Assembly (NCBI GenBank): GCA_030748485.1
Contig: JASMLW010000333.1
Span: 1 to 45,126, forward strand
Direction of reading: 5' to 3'
Length of the DNA stretch: 45,126 nt
Source: Pirellulaceae bacterium
GTDB lineage: Bacteria; Planctomycetota; Planctomycetia; Pirellulales; Pirellulaceae
Position 1 is the stretch's first letter. Every line of letters begins with the position of its first letter. A program made the translations under genes and the position numbers. This document shows, piece by piece, positions 18,302 to 27,547 of the stretch. The notes beneath the pieces were generated by a model. The model made no database searches, was not told the DNA's origin, and saw nothing but the letters and a program-made list of their open reading frames with translations.

Positions 18302-19750
18302 TTACGAGAACAGCTGTCCGATTGGCTGGCCGTGATAGACGAAGTGCGGTCGCGCGGACGAGTCGCGCCAGGTCGCGTCCGGCGGCAAACCGAGCGCGTG
18401 GTAGATCGTGGCTGCGAAGTCTTCCGGGCTTTGCGGGTCGCTGGCCGGGTACTCCGCCATACGATCCGACGAACCGATGACGTTCCCGCCGCGGACACCG
18501 CCGCCGGCGAAGACGGCCGTCTGCACGGCTCCCCAATGGTCGCGGCCGGGCGTTACGTACGCGTTGGGAACTTTGAAGATCTTGGGAGTCCGCCCAAACT
18601 CGCTGGCGATCACCACCAGTGTGTCGGCCAACTGCCCGCAGTCGGCCAGATCCTGCAGCAATGCGGCGATCGCCTGATCGGCGGGCGGGTAGAGCCAATC
18701 TCGCGAGATCTTGAAAATCCCGCCGTGCAGATCCCACGTGTTGTAGTTGCCCAGGTTGGCTTGGACGAGCGTCACTCCAGCGTCGAGCAACCGCCTGGCC
18801 ATCAGCAGCGTCCAGCCGAACGAATTCCGGCCGTAGCGGTCGAGCGTCGCGTCGTCGGCTCGCGTCACGTCGAAGGCTCTCCGCACTTGCGGGTCGGTCA
18901 ATAACGACGCGACCGATCGTCGAAAGCGATCCACCTTCTGAACGCTGGCGACGCGGTCGAGATCGCGGCGCTGCTGGTCGATGCTGCGCATCAGTTCGAG
19001 CCGCTGGAGCATGCGACCCTTCGTCAGACCTTCCGGCAACTCGAGCACAGGGGCCTGAAATTGCGATCGATCCGCGACGAGTTTCTCGGAACTGCGGCGG
19101 TAGGAGTAGTCGGGAAAGGCGCCTTTGACATCCTTGCCTCGATACGGGGCCGCCTCGACGAACCACGGATCGTGCCGCTCGCCCATCAGGCCGCCGAATT
19201 GGCCGGGCGTGACAACTCCACCTTGGTTCATGTTGACCAATCGTTGTGGAACGACGACCGCCGAGGGCAGGCTCACGCTGCGGTCGGCCGTCAGGCGGCC
19301 AATCGTCGCCGCGATCGAAGGCCAATCCGTGGGTTGCGGTTGCTTCTCGCGCCACCCGGGAGGCAACTGAGAGCGTCCGGTCAGCATCAGCGTGTGCGCT
19401 TCGTTGTGCTCGTTGGACCAATGCGTAAGCGATCGCACTAGCGCCCACTTGTCGCTCTGTCCGGCGATCTTCGGTAGGTGCTCGCAAATTTGAACACCCG
19501 GCGTCCTGGTCGCGATCGGCGAAAACTCACCGCGGATTTCGCTGGGACCATCCGGCTTCATATCGAAGCTGTCGAGTTGAGAGAGTCCGCCGGAGAGAAA
19601 AATAAACAGCACCGACTTCGCCGTGCCCCGCCGTTCGACCAGCGGATCGGCGGCGCGCAACGACTTGAGAGACGCCAGGTCCAATCCCATCAGTCCGATG
19701 GCTCCAGCTTGCAGCAGTGAGCGTCGAGGGATGAGATCGGGGCGAGTCAT
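18302..19750 (-). CDS. DUF1501 family protein (orphan), Tat-exported
   Basis: A 482-residue DUF1501 protein without a PSD1 gene beside it. ATG 19750 gives a twin-arginine signal (LIPRRSLLQAGAIGLMGLDLA). A GTG at 19834 would overlap the upstream stop as GTGA and add 28 residues, so it remains an alternative. Family blocks are FIFLSGGLSQLDSFDMKP, the NEHNEAHTLMLTG region, DRYGRNSFGWTLLMARRLL, ASEFGRTPKI and GRDHWGAVQTAVFAGGG. It is only moderately like the two PSD1-linked copies in the window. It lies downstream of the PQQ-propeller gene on the same strand with an 80-base gap, so the two are probably co-transcribed. Confidence 0.92.
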   Translation of the reverse strand: MTRPDLIPRRSLLQAGAIGLMGLDLASLKSLRAADPLVERRGTAKSVLFIFLSGGLSQLDSFDMKPDGPSEIRGEFSPIATRTPGVQICEHLPKIAGQSDKWALVRSLTHWSNEHNEAHTLMLTGRSQLPPGWREKQPQPTDWPSIAATIGRLTADRSVSLPSAVVVPQRLVNMNQGGVVTPGQFGGLMGERHDPWFVEAAPYRGKDVKGAFPDYSYRRSSEKLVADRSQFQAPVLELPEGLTKGRMLQRLELMRSIDQQRRDLDRVASVQKVDRFRRSVASLLTDPQVRRAFDVTRADDATLDRYGRNSFGWTLLMARRLLDAGVTLVQANLGNYNTWDLHGGIFKISRDWLYPPADQAIAALLQDLADCGQLADTLVVIASEFGRTPKIFKVPNAYVTPGRDHWGAVQTAVFAGGGVRGGNVIGSSDRMAEYPASDPQSPEDFAATIYHALGLPPDATWRDSSARPHFVYHGQPIGQLFS

Positions 19751-19830
19751 GCGGATGAGAATAACAAGAACGCCGTCGCCGGGGAAACTTGATGGAGTCG
19801 CTGTGACGTGCGAATCGGCCGCGGCCCGCG

Positions 19831-21501
19831 TCACGGGGAATCGGCGACCTTTGCGAGCGGCAGTTCATAGCAGGCGGCTTCGCGATCATTCCTTACCAAC
19901 AGCAGGTTTTCTCGCAGGACCGGCTGATTCCACGTTCGATCGTCCAGCGCCGTGAAGCGGCCGAGCTCGCGAAAACGGTCCGGGGAAGCTTCGACAAGAG
20001 CCACTTCACCCGATTCGCATTGCACGATCAAGTGACCGCCGGCGGACAGCAGTTGACCGTAACCGTACCGGCCCCGTTTCCAACGACGCCGACCATCCGC
20101 CAGATCGACGCAGGTGAGGATCTTGCCGTCGATTCCGTAGACAAAGCCCGCGCGTTGAATGACGCTGCTGAACTTCGGCCCCAGACTGCGGCTCCGCCAG
20201 ACCTCGACAACCGTAAACTCATTTCCGCTCCGCACGACATCGAACAGCCCACAACCTTGGCCGTAACCCGACGCGATGAAGACGCGCTCCGGGCTATCGG
20301 CGGAGGACCTCGGAATGGGAACTGGCTGACAGACGTTATTGCGTTCCTCGGGGTTGCTGACCCAGCCAAGGTCCCATAGCACCGCGCCGCTCTCAGCGCT
20401 GTGGGCGGTCAGACCGGCCGCATTGAAAGAGAGAATCTGCGGTAGAGTCCAGTTGGCCGCGTGCGGCGAGCTGTAGGAGCCGTGAGCCGAGCCGCCGGCC
20501 CAGATTCGCTCGCCCGTCTCTTGGTCGTACGCCGCCAAGGCTCCTTTGGGTCCGCCCGGCGAGACGACCACTTTGTCGCCGTGGATGAGCGGTGACCCAA
20601 CGACACCGAACAGACAATTCGCCGACCCGCTGTCCTCCAACACATTTGCTTGCCAGATCGGTTTCCCTGTGGCCGCGTCGAGGCAATTGAGCAGGCCCGT
20701 GGCTCCGAGCGCATAGACGCGGCCGGCGTGAATCGCCGGAGTCGCTCGCGGCCCGGGACCGCCGGTCACTTCGTGGAATCGAGTCGAATCGTGATGAACC
20801 CAGCGCTGGTCGCCCGATCGCAGGTCGTAGCCGACAACCGACTCGAACGCGCCGCGCTGCTCGTGCGTTACGCACAGGTCGCCGACAACCGCGAACGACG
20901 ACCATCCGGGACCGACCGAGCGTTTCCATCGCAGACGCGGTGGCTCAGTCCAGTCACTCGACAAGTCGACCGCGTAGATTCCGTTTCGGTCGCGACCACG
21001 AAACGCGGGTGAGTCGAAAGAAGTCTCAACGACGTCAATCTCCTTCGCGGGTGCAGGCGAAGGTTTCGTCCAGTCGGTTTCCGTCGCCCACTCCCACTTC
21101 CAGGTGATGATCGGCCGCCCGTCACCCATGAAGCCCTCAACCTGGAAGCACGACCACGCAGCCGTTTGCAAGCCGAACACGGCGATCAGCAGTCCGATCT
21201 GTCCCATCGCGTGAAAACACGCGAAGATCCGAATGGTCGCGTAGGCCGACACTTGCATGGCGACGATGATGAAGAGAAAGTCGCGAGTCGGTTTTCCACT
21301 GAACGTGAAGTCTGAAAACTGGATGACCGCCATCAGGACGTAGCCCGCCGACAACGATGCGAAGGTGGGACACAGACTCATCAATCGCTCGCGCAGCGTG
21401 CGCCGCAGCCCGGCTGCTGGTCCGACGTGGGGACGGTTCGACACGATCACCTCGTTGTCACCTCGTTGCCGCTGAAGGTAGCGACTCAGCGTTTTCACCA
21501 A
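19831..21501 (-). CDS. membrane-anchored PQQ-like beta-propeller protein (paralogue)
   Basis: Up to 556 residues. About three hydrophobic segments in the N-terminal 130 residues (LSAGYVLMAVIQFSDF, FLFIIVAMQVSAYATIRIFA, IGLLIAVFGLQTAAWSCF) are followed by a PQQ-like propeller starting at FRGRDRNGIYAVDLSSDW. Blades show YDLRSGDQRWVHH, LDAATGKPIWQANV, YDQETGERIWAGGS and LADGRRRWKRGRYG. It clearly resembles the 13207 protein over the propeller but has a different, shorter membrane region. The start is uncertain: the GTG at 21501 lies inside a tandem repeat, an internal ATG at 21381 fits the first helix well, and neither has a good ribosome site. The stop lies next to the orphan DUF1501 gene. Confidence 0.87.
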   Translation of the reverse strand: MVKTLSRYLQRQRGDNEVIVSNRPHVGPAAGLRRTLRERLMSLCPTFASLSAGYVLMAVIQFSDFTFSGKPTRDFLFIIVAMQVSAYATIRIFACFHAMGQIGLLIAVFGLQTAAWSCFQVEGFMGDGRPIITWKWEWATETDWTKPSPAPAKEIDVVETSFDSPAFRGRDRNGIYAVDLSSDWTEPPRLRWKRSVGPGWSSFAVVGDLCVTHEQRGAFESVVGYDLRSGDQRWVHHDSTRFHEVTGGPGPRATPAIHAGRVYALGATGLLNCLDAATGKPIWQANVLEDSGSANCLFGVVGSPLIHGDKVVVSPGGPKGALAAYDQETGERIWAGGSAHGSYSSPHAANWTLPQILSFNAAGLTAHSAESGAVLWDLGWVSNPEERNNVCQPVPIPRSSADSPERVFIASGYGQGCGLFDVVRSGNEFTVVEVWRSRSLGPKFSSVIQRAGFVYGIDGKILTCVDLADGRRRWKRGRYGYGQLLSAGGHLIVQCESGEVALVEASPDRFRELGRFTALDDRTWNQPVLRENLLLVRNDREAACYELPLAKVADSP

Positions 21502-21542
21502 CGGATGTTTTCACCAACGGATATGTTTTCACCAACGGATAT
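21491..21542. repeat. three-copy tandem repeat in divergent promoter region
   Basis: GTTTTCACCAACGGAT occurs at 21491-21506, 21507-21522 and 21525-21540; the second and third copies are each followed by AT. The array lies between the divergent PQQ-propeller and WD40 genes and overlaps the most upstream possible start of the former. Regulator site array and slippage product are both possible. Confidence 0.9.
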
Positions 21543-21615
21543 GGTAGAGTATCGAGGTCCGCAGTAAGGGACATTTCGCCGCCGACTCGCCGCCGTTCGC
21601 AGAGGGATTGACGAC

Positions 21616-24600
21616 ATGTTTGCCCGGCGACACACGGTCCTATGCGAAGTGGGACGATTCGGTTCGGCGTTTCTTTGCTTGGCGTTGGCGGCCGGCTGCA
21701 CACCGCCGCCAGACAAGAGTCCGAGCCCGGCGAATCAAGGCGACATTCGAGCCGCTGAACGGGCGGCCCGCCACGTGCAGACAGGCCATGTCGCCATCGT
21801 CGACCACACGCAGGTTTCCAACGATGGCCGCTGGCTGCTGACGGCGTCCGTCGACGGCGAAACGGTTCTGTGGGATGTCGCGAGCGGTCGGCAGCACCGT
21901 ACGCTCGGAGAGATCGGAGAGTACCGTTTGCCGGTGCAGCGAATCCTCGAGATCAGCCCCGACGGGAAGCTGATGCTGCACGTCAGACGCAATGATGAAA
22001 AGCGCGCGACGTTGACCCTGAATCGCGCCGAGTCGGGTGAGGCGGTTCGCACGTTGCGCTACGAGAACGAAGCGATGCCCGACGTCGCCGGATTCAGTCG
22101 AGACGGGCGATACATCTGCGCGATTCGATTCGGTTCCGAGTCGGAGGAATTCTACGTTTGGCGGACCGACAGCGGGGAAGTCGTGTCGTCGCCCGAGATG
22201 CCGCCGCCGTATGACGTCGACGAACTCAAAGCGATGGAAGAGAAGATCTCGGCCGGACCGCGGCGGTACGATTTCTCGACGATCGGCAACCTCCGTTTCC
22301 TGTTCTTCTTGCGCGCCGTGCGACCCGATGGCGAACCTCTGGCGTTCGCTCGGCCCGTGCGCATGTACAACTATACGACAGGCCTCTTCAGCCCCAACGG
22401 CAAACAGTTCATCACGCGCAGTTGGAACGACACGGGATCCGCCGACGATGCGACGACGCTTTGGGATGTCGCGACGGCGACACCGATCCGCGGTTTCGCC
22501 GAACCATACGATGTGCCATTCGTCTTCGCCTTTCACCCGTCGGGGTCGACATTTCTGACCGGCATCAACGATCTGTCCGCCGAGTTGGTGGATTCCCAAA
22601 CGGGACAGTCGATTCGCAAGTTGAGGCGCGGCCATTCGCCGATCTCGAGCTTGGCGTTCGGCCCGCGGGGACGCAGTGTGTTGACGGGTCACGACAACGG
22701 CGAACTCGCGCTCTGGAACATCGACGACGGGTGGAAACTGCGGACTTGGCGCGGTCATACCGGCGGCGTGTCGTCTGTCGCCTATCATCGTGACGGCGAC
22801 CGTGTCCTGGCCGGTTTCGCGACGGGGAACGCGGTCGAGTACGACGTGAATTCCGGCCGCCAACTGGCCAGTTACACGGCGAATGCCAGCGGTCGAAAAC
22901 TGGGGCCCGCATTGGCGAGCTACTTGCCGGGCGGCAGTCTGCTCACGCGTTCCGTCCACGACTATCAACACGATGATTTCTTGGCGACGCTGTGGGACGG
23001 CCCCTCGCGCAAACCGCGAGCCACGTTGGCGGCGTCGCCGCTGGGCGAGCTGACGATCAGTCCCAACGGCGGCTGGGCCATGCGACAAACGCTCGCGCCA
23101 ATGCACGTTTGGAATCTGCGGACCGGCGTGCGAACTCACTCTTTTGAGAAAGAGAAGACGCACCCGACAGCATTTCGCGAAGTCGATTTCAGCGCCGTCA
23201 ACTCTACGCCCGCCCAGGTGGCGGAGGGTGTCCGCGACTGGCCCGTGCGGAACCGATCGCACGTCCGCGACCTACAGATCGCCTCCCCCTCGGCGATCGA
23301 CGAAATCACGGACATCGATGAAGAGGGTGGCCAGTGGCTCCGATCGTTTTTGCGCCCCGTCACGCGGGCGGACTATCCGGGGCGGACCGGATTCTACTTG
23401 CATCGCCGGCAACCGAAAGGCGCGATCGCACCGTTCTTTTGGGGATCCAACGGCGGCATCGTCTCGGCCGCGATCGGACGTCTCCGCGAAGGCCAACTCG
23501 AACAAGAGTATTTCGCGGAGACGCTACACCCCACAGCCGCCGTGCTGACCAATGACAAGACGCGGCTGCTGGTCGCATACGGCGAGCGGTACGACAGCAA
23601 GAACCTCGGCCGCGCCACGTTGATCATCTGGGACACCGAGACCGGGCGGAAACTCAAGACGCTGGACATCACCAGAACGGGCCCGGCAAAGAGCTGGACA
23701 ATTGGGACGCTGGCGTTGAGCCCGAATGGGCGCTGGCTGGCCATGGGCTACGGCATCTCGCCGACGTCAAACTATCGAGTGTACATTTACGATCTCGAGT
23801 CGAACACCGATTTTTTATTGAGCGATCAATCCGCCCCGACGTCCAACTCTCGCATCGTGCTGTTCAGCCCCGATAGCCGACACGCTGTTTGTTTCGGATC
23901 GCGCCGAACATTGTGGGATATCGAAAAACGGACTCAACTGGCTGAATTGGGATCCTACAACTCAGTCCGTCATCTGCTCTTCAGCAACAGTGGCAAACAC
24001 CTCTTTACAACAGGCGACGACGGCGCCGAGGTGCGCAGCTGCGAAACGGGCGAGGTCGTGCGACGCTTCGGCAGCCAGTCCGTATCGCTGAGGTTTTCCG
24101 CCAAGGGAGATCGCATGGTCGCCTGGCGCGGTGAAATGAAGATTGGCGAGCTTTGGGATTACGACAACGGAAAACAGATCTGCGAGCTGACGGTTCCCAA
24201 TGGCGAGGCGATTATCGACGCGCTGTTTGTTCCAGATTCCGACCGCCTGCTGACGACGCATACGAATACGGTGGCCTTGTGGAATTCAGTGACCGGCGAG
24301 CTGCTGAATACGCGCACGGACAAGCAGTATCCGTTCGAGTTCTTCGGCAACATTCAGCACCCGTTCTTTATCGACGACGGCGCCAGACTTGTGACGATCA
24401 AACGCAGCGGGGCGAGTATTTGGGACACGGCGACCGGGGAGCCCACACATCGCTTGTCGACGCGCCCTCGCTCGCGCACTTCGGTCATCCTCGGCAACCG
24501 ACCGAATACGCTGCTAACCGTGACGCCGGGCGGTTCGGCGTCGCTTTGGGATTTGGAATCGGGCGAGAAACTAGTTTCATACCGGGGCGTGCCCCAGGAC

Positions 24601-24822
24601 ATCACAACTGCACGCAACTACATTCGTTTCAGCAAGAACGGCGAACGGCTGCTGCTCCGCCACCGCGCTGGGCAGGCGATCATCTGCTGGGACGCGCGGA
24701 CGGGCAAGCAGGTCGAACGATGGTTCTTGGTGAATCACGGCAACGACGTGTTGATCGAGAATTCGATCACCGGCGAATACGTCGGTTCGCCAGCCGCGTT
24801 GCGAGCCGTGGTCGCCGACTGA
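21616..24822 (+). CDS. WD40-repeat lipoprotein
   Basis: A 1068-residue exported lipoprotein. The N-terminus has a type II signal peptide with lipobox LAAGC near residue 34, so the protein is probably lipid-anchored. The rest is WD40 beta-propeller sequence, with blade-ending motifs spread from residue about 75 to the end: TVLWDVASG, TTLWDVATA, LALWNIDDG, MHVWNLRTG, LIIWDTETG, RTLWDIEKR, VALWNSVTG, ASIWDTATG, ASLWDLESG and IICWDARTG. At least eleven can be seen, enough for two propellers. No enzymatic domain is present; a binding or scaffold role is likely. AGAGGG lies about 10 bases before the ATG. It converges on the beta-helix gene with 28 bases between stops. Confidence 0.9.
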   Translation: MFARRHTVLCEVGRFGSAFLCLALAAGCTPPPDKSPSPANQGDIRAAERAARHVQTGHVAIVDHTQVSNDGRWLLTASVDGETVLWDVASGRQHRTLGEIGEYRLPVQRILEISPDGKLMLHVRRNDEKRATLTLNRAESGEAVRTLRYENEAMPDVAGFSRDGRYICAIRFGSESEEFYVWRTDSGEVVSSPEMPPPYDVDELKAMEEKISAGPRRYDFSTIGNLRFLFFLRAVRPDGEPLAFARPVRMYNYTTGLFSPNGKQFITRSWNDTGSADDATTLWDVATATPIRGFAEPYDVPFVFAFHPSGSTFLTGINDLSAELVDSQTGQSIRKLRRGHSPISSLAFGPRGRSVLTGHDNGELALWNIDDGWKLRTWRGHTGGVSSVAYHRDGDRVLAGFATGNAVEYDVNSGRQLASYTANASGRKLGPALASYLPGGSLLTRSVHDYQHDDFLATLWDGPSRKPRATLAASPLGELTISPNGGWAMRQTLAPMHVWNLRTGVRTHSFEKEKTHPTAFREVDFSAVNSTPAQVAEGVRDWPVRNRSHVRDLQIASPSAIDEITDIDEEGGQWLRSFLRPVTRADYPGRTGFYLHRRQPKGAIAPFFWGSNGGIVSAAIGRLREGQLEQEYFAETLHPTAAVLTNDKTRLLVAYGERYDSKNLGRATLIIWDTETGRKLKTLDITRTGPAKSWTIGTLALSPNGRWLAMGYGISPTSNYRVYIYDLESNTDFLLSDQSAPTSNSRIVLFSPDSRHAVCFGSRRTLWDIEKRTQLAELGSYNSVRHLLFSNSGKHLFTTGDDGAEVRSCETGEVVRRFGSQSVSLRFSAKGDRMVAWRGEMKIGELWDYDNGKQICELTVPNGEAIIDALFVPDSDRLLTTHTNTVALWNSVTGELLNTRTDKQYPFEFFGNIQHPFFIDDGARLVTIKRSGASIWDTATGEPTHRLSTRPRSRTSVILGNRPNTLLTVTPGGSASLWDLESGEKLVSYRGVPQDITTARNYIRFSKNGERLLLRHRAGQAIICWDARTGKQVERWFLVNHGNDVLIENSITGEYVGSPAALRAVVAD

Positions 24823-24850
24823 GTGCGGCCAGGTCGGTGCGCAGCACGGA

Positions 24851-26212
24851 CTACTCTTTTCTCTTATCATCTCTCTTATCATCGACTCGCTTGACAGCAT
24901 CAATCTTGTTGTCGCGGAGCGTCACGTCACGCACGGGCTGTTCGATGAGCACTCCGACGGTTTGAGTCCGTTTGTCGCCCTGTCTCGTGTCGCGAATCTT
25001 GTTTCCTTCGAAGACCAGGCCGTCCGTTTCCCCGCGAATGCGAATGCCGGCCGCCGCGCCGTTCGCGCCGTTGTCTTCGATGACGTTGTGCTTGAGCTGA
25101 TTGCGGTGAGCGGCCATGCCGAATGTTTCCTTGCGAAAAAACACTCCGTCTTGGCCGTTCTTTCTCACCGTGTTCTTCTGGATCAGGTTGTCCGTGTCTT
25201 TGTGTCCGATCGAGATTCCGAAGCGGCCGTTGCCCTCGAGCAGGTTGTCTTCGAACAGTCCGTGCCGAACTCGCCAACACAAAAACAGACCATCCGTCCC
25301 GTTGTCTCGAGCAACGCAATTCCTCACCGTCGGCCGTTGCGACCCGCTGCCGGGATGAAAACCGAGGTGGGTGTTGCCGTGGCTTTGGCAATCGAGCACG
25401 GTGACGTCGTTGGACTGCTGGAAACTGACGCCGTCGCCGTGATAGTTTCGCACGGTGCAGTCGCGGATGATCGTCCCATAGCCTCGGTAGAGGAAGATGC
25501 CGGCGCCGCGACACCCGTTCAGGTACTCGTTGTTTTCTTTGTCTCCTTCGATGACCAGGTTCTCGACTCTCGCCCCGCGCAGCTCGTATCCGCTGACGAC
25601 GGGGAAGACGGTCGCCGCCTGGGCCTTGTTGTGCACCATGCAATCCGCCATCAGCGGCTTGTCGATCGCAAACGTATTGCCTCGCCGGCCCGTGATCCGG
25701 GCGACGGTTGTATGAAAGCCGCCGGAACGGCTATCCCAGATCGCGACTCCGTACCCGACCTCAAATCCAGTCGGGTCCTCAACCGTGATCTGTTGCTGGC
25801 CAAAGTCGCCGTCGAGGACGAGCGGCGCGACGTGGCCGGGTGACTTCTGCAACACCGTCTTCCCCTTCACGCCCCGCACGGTCACGTTCGACCGCAGGTG
25901 CAGCGAATCGCGCATCAGGTACTCGCCGGGTCCGATTTCCACCACGCCGCCGCCGAGCGCGGCGATGTAATCGACGGCGGCCTGCAGGACGCGGTTGTCA
26001 CGCCCGATCATCGCCGCGTCTCCCCCCTGCCCGACACGAATCGTCGGCAATTGCTCCATCTTGGAGTGCATGGCGAACGGCAATTGCTGCTCGTCTTTCG
26101 ACGGAGCGAACAGATTCGGTTTTTCTTCGGCGAGCATTCGTTGGCTTGCCAAGCAGCTGAGAATCGCGAATGTCGCCACAGCGAGTGGGGTGAATTGGGG
26201 CATCGATTTCAT
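24851..26212 (-). CDS. exported right-handed parallel beta-helix protein
   Basis: A 453-residue exported protein. ATG 26212 follows GAGAAAGCAAG and begins a signal peptide (MKSMPQFTPLAVATFAILSCLASQRMLA). From about residue 75 there is a pectate-lyase-like or NosD-type helix: a start cap (AAVDYIAALGGGVVEIGPGEYLM), then PbH1 repeats of the N-x-I-x-x-N/G type (TIIRDCTVRNYHGDGVSF, LFEDNLLEGNGRFGISI, LIQKNTVRKNGQDGVFF). Such folds bind or cleave polysaccharides; no catalytic residues can be named. The very end contains a duplicated DDKR pair made by a tandem DNA repeat (24860-24883). It is divergent from another beta-helix gene about 100 bases away. Confidence 0.88.
   Translation of the reverse strand: MKSMPQFTPLAVATFAILSCLASQRMLAEEKPNLFAPSKDEQQLPFAMHSKMEQLPTIRVGQGGDAAMIGRDNRVLQAAVDYIAALGGGVVEIGPGEYLMRDSLHLRSNVTVRGVKGKTVLQKSPGHVAPLVLDGDFGQQQITVEDPTGFEVGYGVAIWDSRSGGFHTTVARITGRRGNTFAIDKPLMADCMVHNKAQAATVFPVVSGYELRGARVENLVIEGDKENNEYLNGCRGAGIFLYRGYGTIIRDCTVRNYHGDGVSFQQSNDVTVLDCQSHGNTHLGFHPGSGSQRPTVRNCVARDNGTDGLFLCWRVRHGLFEDNLLEGNGRFGISIGHKDTDNLIQKNTVRKNGQDGVFFRKETFGMAAHRNQLKHNVIEDNGANGAAAGIRIRGETDGLVFEGNKIRDTRQGDKRTQTVGVLIEQPVRDVTLRDNKIDAVKRVDDKRDDKRKE
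24860..24883. repeat. 12-bp tandem duplication in the 3' end of the beta-helix gene
   Basis: TCTCTTATCATC occurs twice in direct succession (24860-24871 and 24872-24883). It is in frame and gives the repeated DDKR-DDKR in the last residues of the minus-strand protein. Confidence 0.85.
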
Positions 26213-26262
26213 CTTGCTTTCTCGCCTGGAGGGGAGGTGGCGTGCGGACCTGGAACGCCCGC

Positions 26263-26268
26263 TATAAT
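26263..26268 (+). promoter_or_regulatory. candidate -10 box TATAAT
   Basis: A perfect TATAAT stands 46 bases upstream of the 26314 start in the 101-base space between two divergent beta-helix genes. No good -35 box is visible at the expected distance. The reverse strand reads TATTAT at the same place, so it could serve either gene. Confidence 0.4.
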
Positions 26269-26313
26269 AGCCGAAAACGAATCGCAATCTCGAGCTTTCG
26301 GGCGGATCCCAAC

Positions 26314-27501
26314 ATGAACCGACCTCTCAACTGTCTCGCCCTTTGCCTGACGCTATGCTCCACAGCGCAGGCCCGCTCGCCGTCCGACGCGCCGCGGTTG
26401 CCTGCGCCGCAGGGTCGCGTGATCCGCGTCGACGACGTCGAACAGCTGTACCGAGCCGTCGCGGCGATCAAGTCGGGAACGACCATCGTGCTCCGCAAGG
26501 GTGAGTATCGTCTGCATCGGCCGATTCATTTTGCTGGTCAGGGGCTCAAGCAGATCGCCTTGCGAGGTGAGACTGGCCGCAGCGACGACGTCGTTGTCCG
26601 CGGCGCTGGAATGAACAATCTCGCCGTCCACCATGGCGTCTTGGCGAACGCCGTCGATGGTCTGTTGGTTGCCGACATGACGATCGGCTGGGTGGGATAC
26701 CATCCCATCGCCGTTCAGCCGAAGTGCCGCCGCGTTCACATCCGCAACTGCCGACTGGTCGACGCCGGCGAACAATTCATCAAGGCCAGCTCCGGAGGCG
26801 ACGGAACCGGAGTCGACAACGGAATCGTCGAATACTGCACACTGGAATACACCAAAACCGGTCCCCCGAACGGCTACACCAACGGTGTCGATGTCCACGG
26901 AGGCGATCATTGGATCATTCGCGACAACCTGTTTCGCAACATCCGCACGCCGCCCGGCGCGAAATACAAACACGTCCCCGCCGTGCTGATGTGGAACGGA
27001 GCCAGTGACACGATCTGCGAAAACAATACGTTTGTGAATTGCGACCGGGCGATCGCGTTTGGCTTGGTGAAGAAGGAGAAGTTCCCCGATCATCGCGGTG
27101 GAGTGATTCGCAACAACTTCATCTACGTCGACAAGGGAGCCGTTCCGCACGCCGATGTCGGCATCTTCGTCGTTTCTCCCGGCGCCAAAGTCCTGCACAA
27201 CACGATCTTGCTGAACGGCTCCTATCCGAACGCCATCGAAACTCGCTGGGCTGCGACGAAGAATGTTGTGGTTCACAACAACCTGACCGACGCGCGGATT
27301 ACGCCGCGCGAGCAGTCGCAAGTTCATCTGAACGGCAACGTCACCAACGCGTCGGGCTCGATGTTTCAATCGCCGCGCGATGGCGACCTCCATGCGCGAG
27401 GCGCTCCCCCGCGAGCCGCCACGCACCCCGATTGCAAGCTCGATTGGGATGGAAAGCCGCGCGGCCGGCAGCGGACGACTGTCGGAGCCGATGAACCGTA
27501 G
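26314..27501 (+). CDS. exported right-handed beta-helix protein
   Basis: A 395-residue exported protein. ATG 26314 starts a short signal peptide (MNRPLNCLALCLTLCSTAQA); the frame is open from 26242 but those residues are polar and lack a ribosome site. The mature part begins with a helix cap (VEQLYRAVAAIKSGTTIVLRKGEYRLHRPI) and continues in PbH1 turns (VHIRNCRLVDAGEQFIKASSG, WIIRDNLFRNIRTP, NNFIYVDKGA, VLHNTILLNG). The sequence GNGVDVHGGD-like turn (GVDVHGGDHW, about residue 194) and NNFIYVD are typical of the fold. It resembles polysaccharide lyase or poly-beta-helix proteins, without identifiable catalytic residues. Divergent from the beta-helix gene at 24851-26212 and followed 46 bases later by the double hydrolase. 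Confidence 0.87.
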   Translation: MNRPLNCLALCLTLCSTAQARSPSDAPRLPAPQGRVIRVDDVEQLYRAVAAIKSGTTIVLRKGEYRLHRPIHFAGQGLKQIALRGETGRSDDVVVRGAGMNNLAVHHGVLANAVDGLLVADMTIGWVGYHPIAVQPKCRRVHIRNCRLVDAGEQFIKASSGGDGTGVDNGIVEYCTLEYTKTGPPNGYTNGVDVHGGDHWIIRDNLFRNIRTPPGAKYKHVPAVLMWNGASDTICENNTFVNCDRAIAFGLVKKEKFPDHRGGVIRNNFIYVDKGAVPHADVGIFVVSPGAKVLHNTILLNGSYPNAIETRWAATKNVVVHNNLTDARITPREQSQVHLNGNVTNASGSMFQSPRDGDLHARGAPPRAATHPDCKLDWDGKPRGRQRTTVGADEP

Positions 27502-27547
27502 CGGGACCTCGATTCGCTTCACCTACGACCCAACTTTTGAGACCGAC

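Noticed and set aside
21491..21542. CRISPR-like mini array
   Set aside because: Repeat units are directly adjacent with 0-2 bases between them, so there are no spacers.
26353..27522. Minus-strand open frame of 389 aa opposite the second beta-helix gene
   Set aside because: No motif or plausible start; the plus-strand signal peptide and PbH1 turns identify the real gene.
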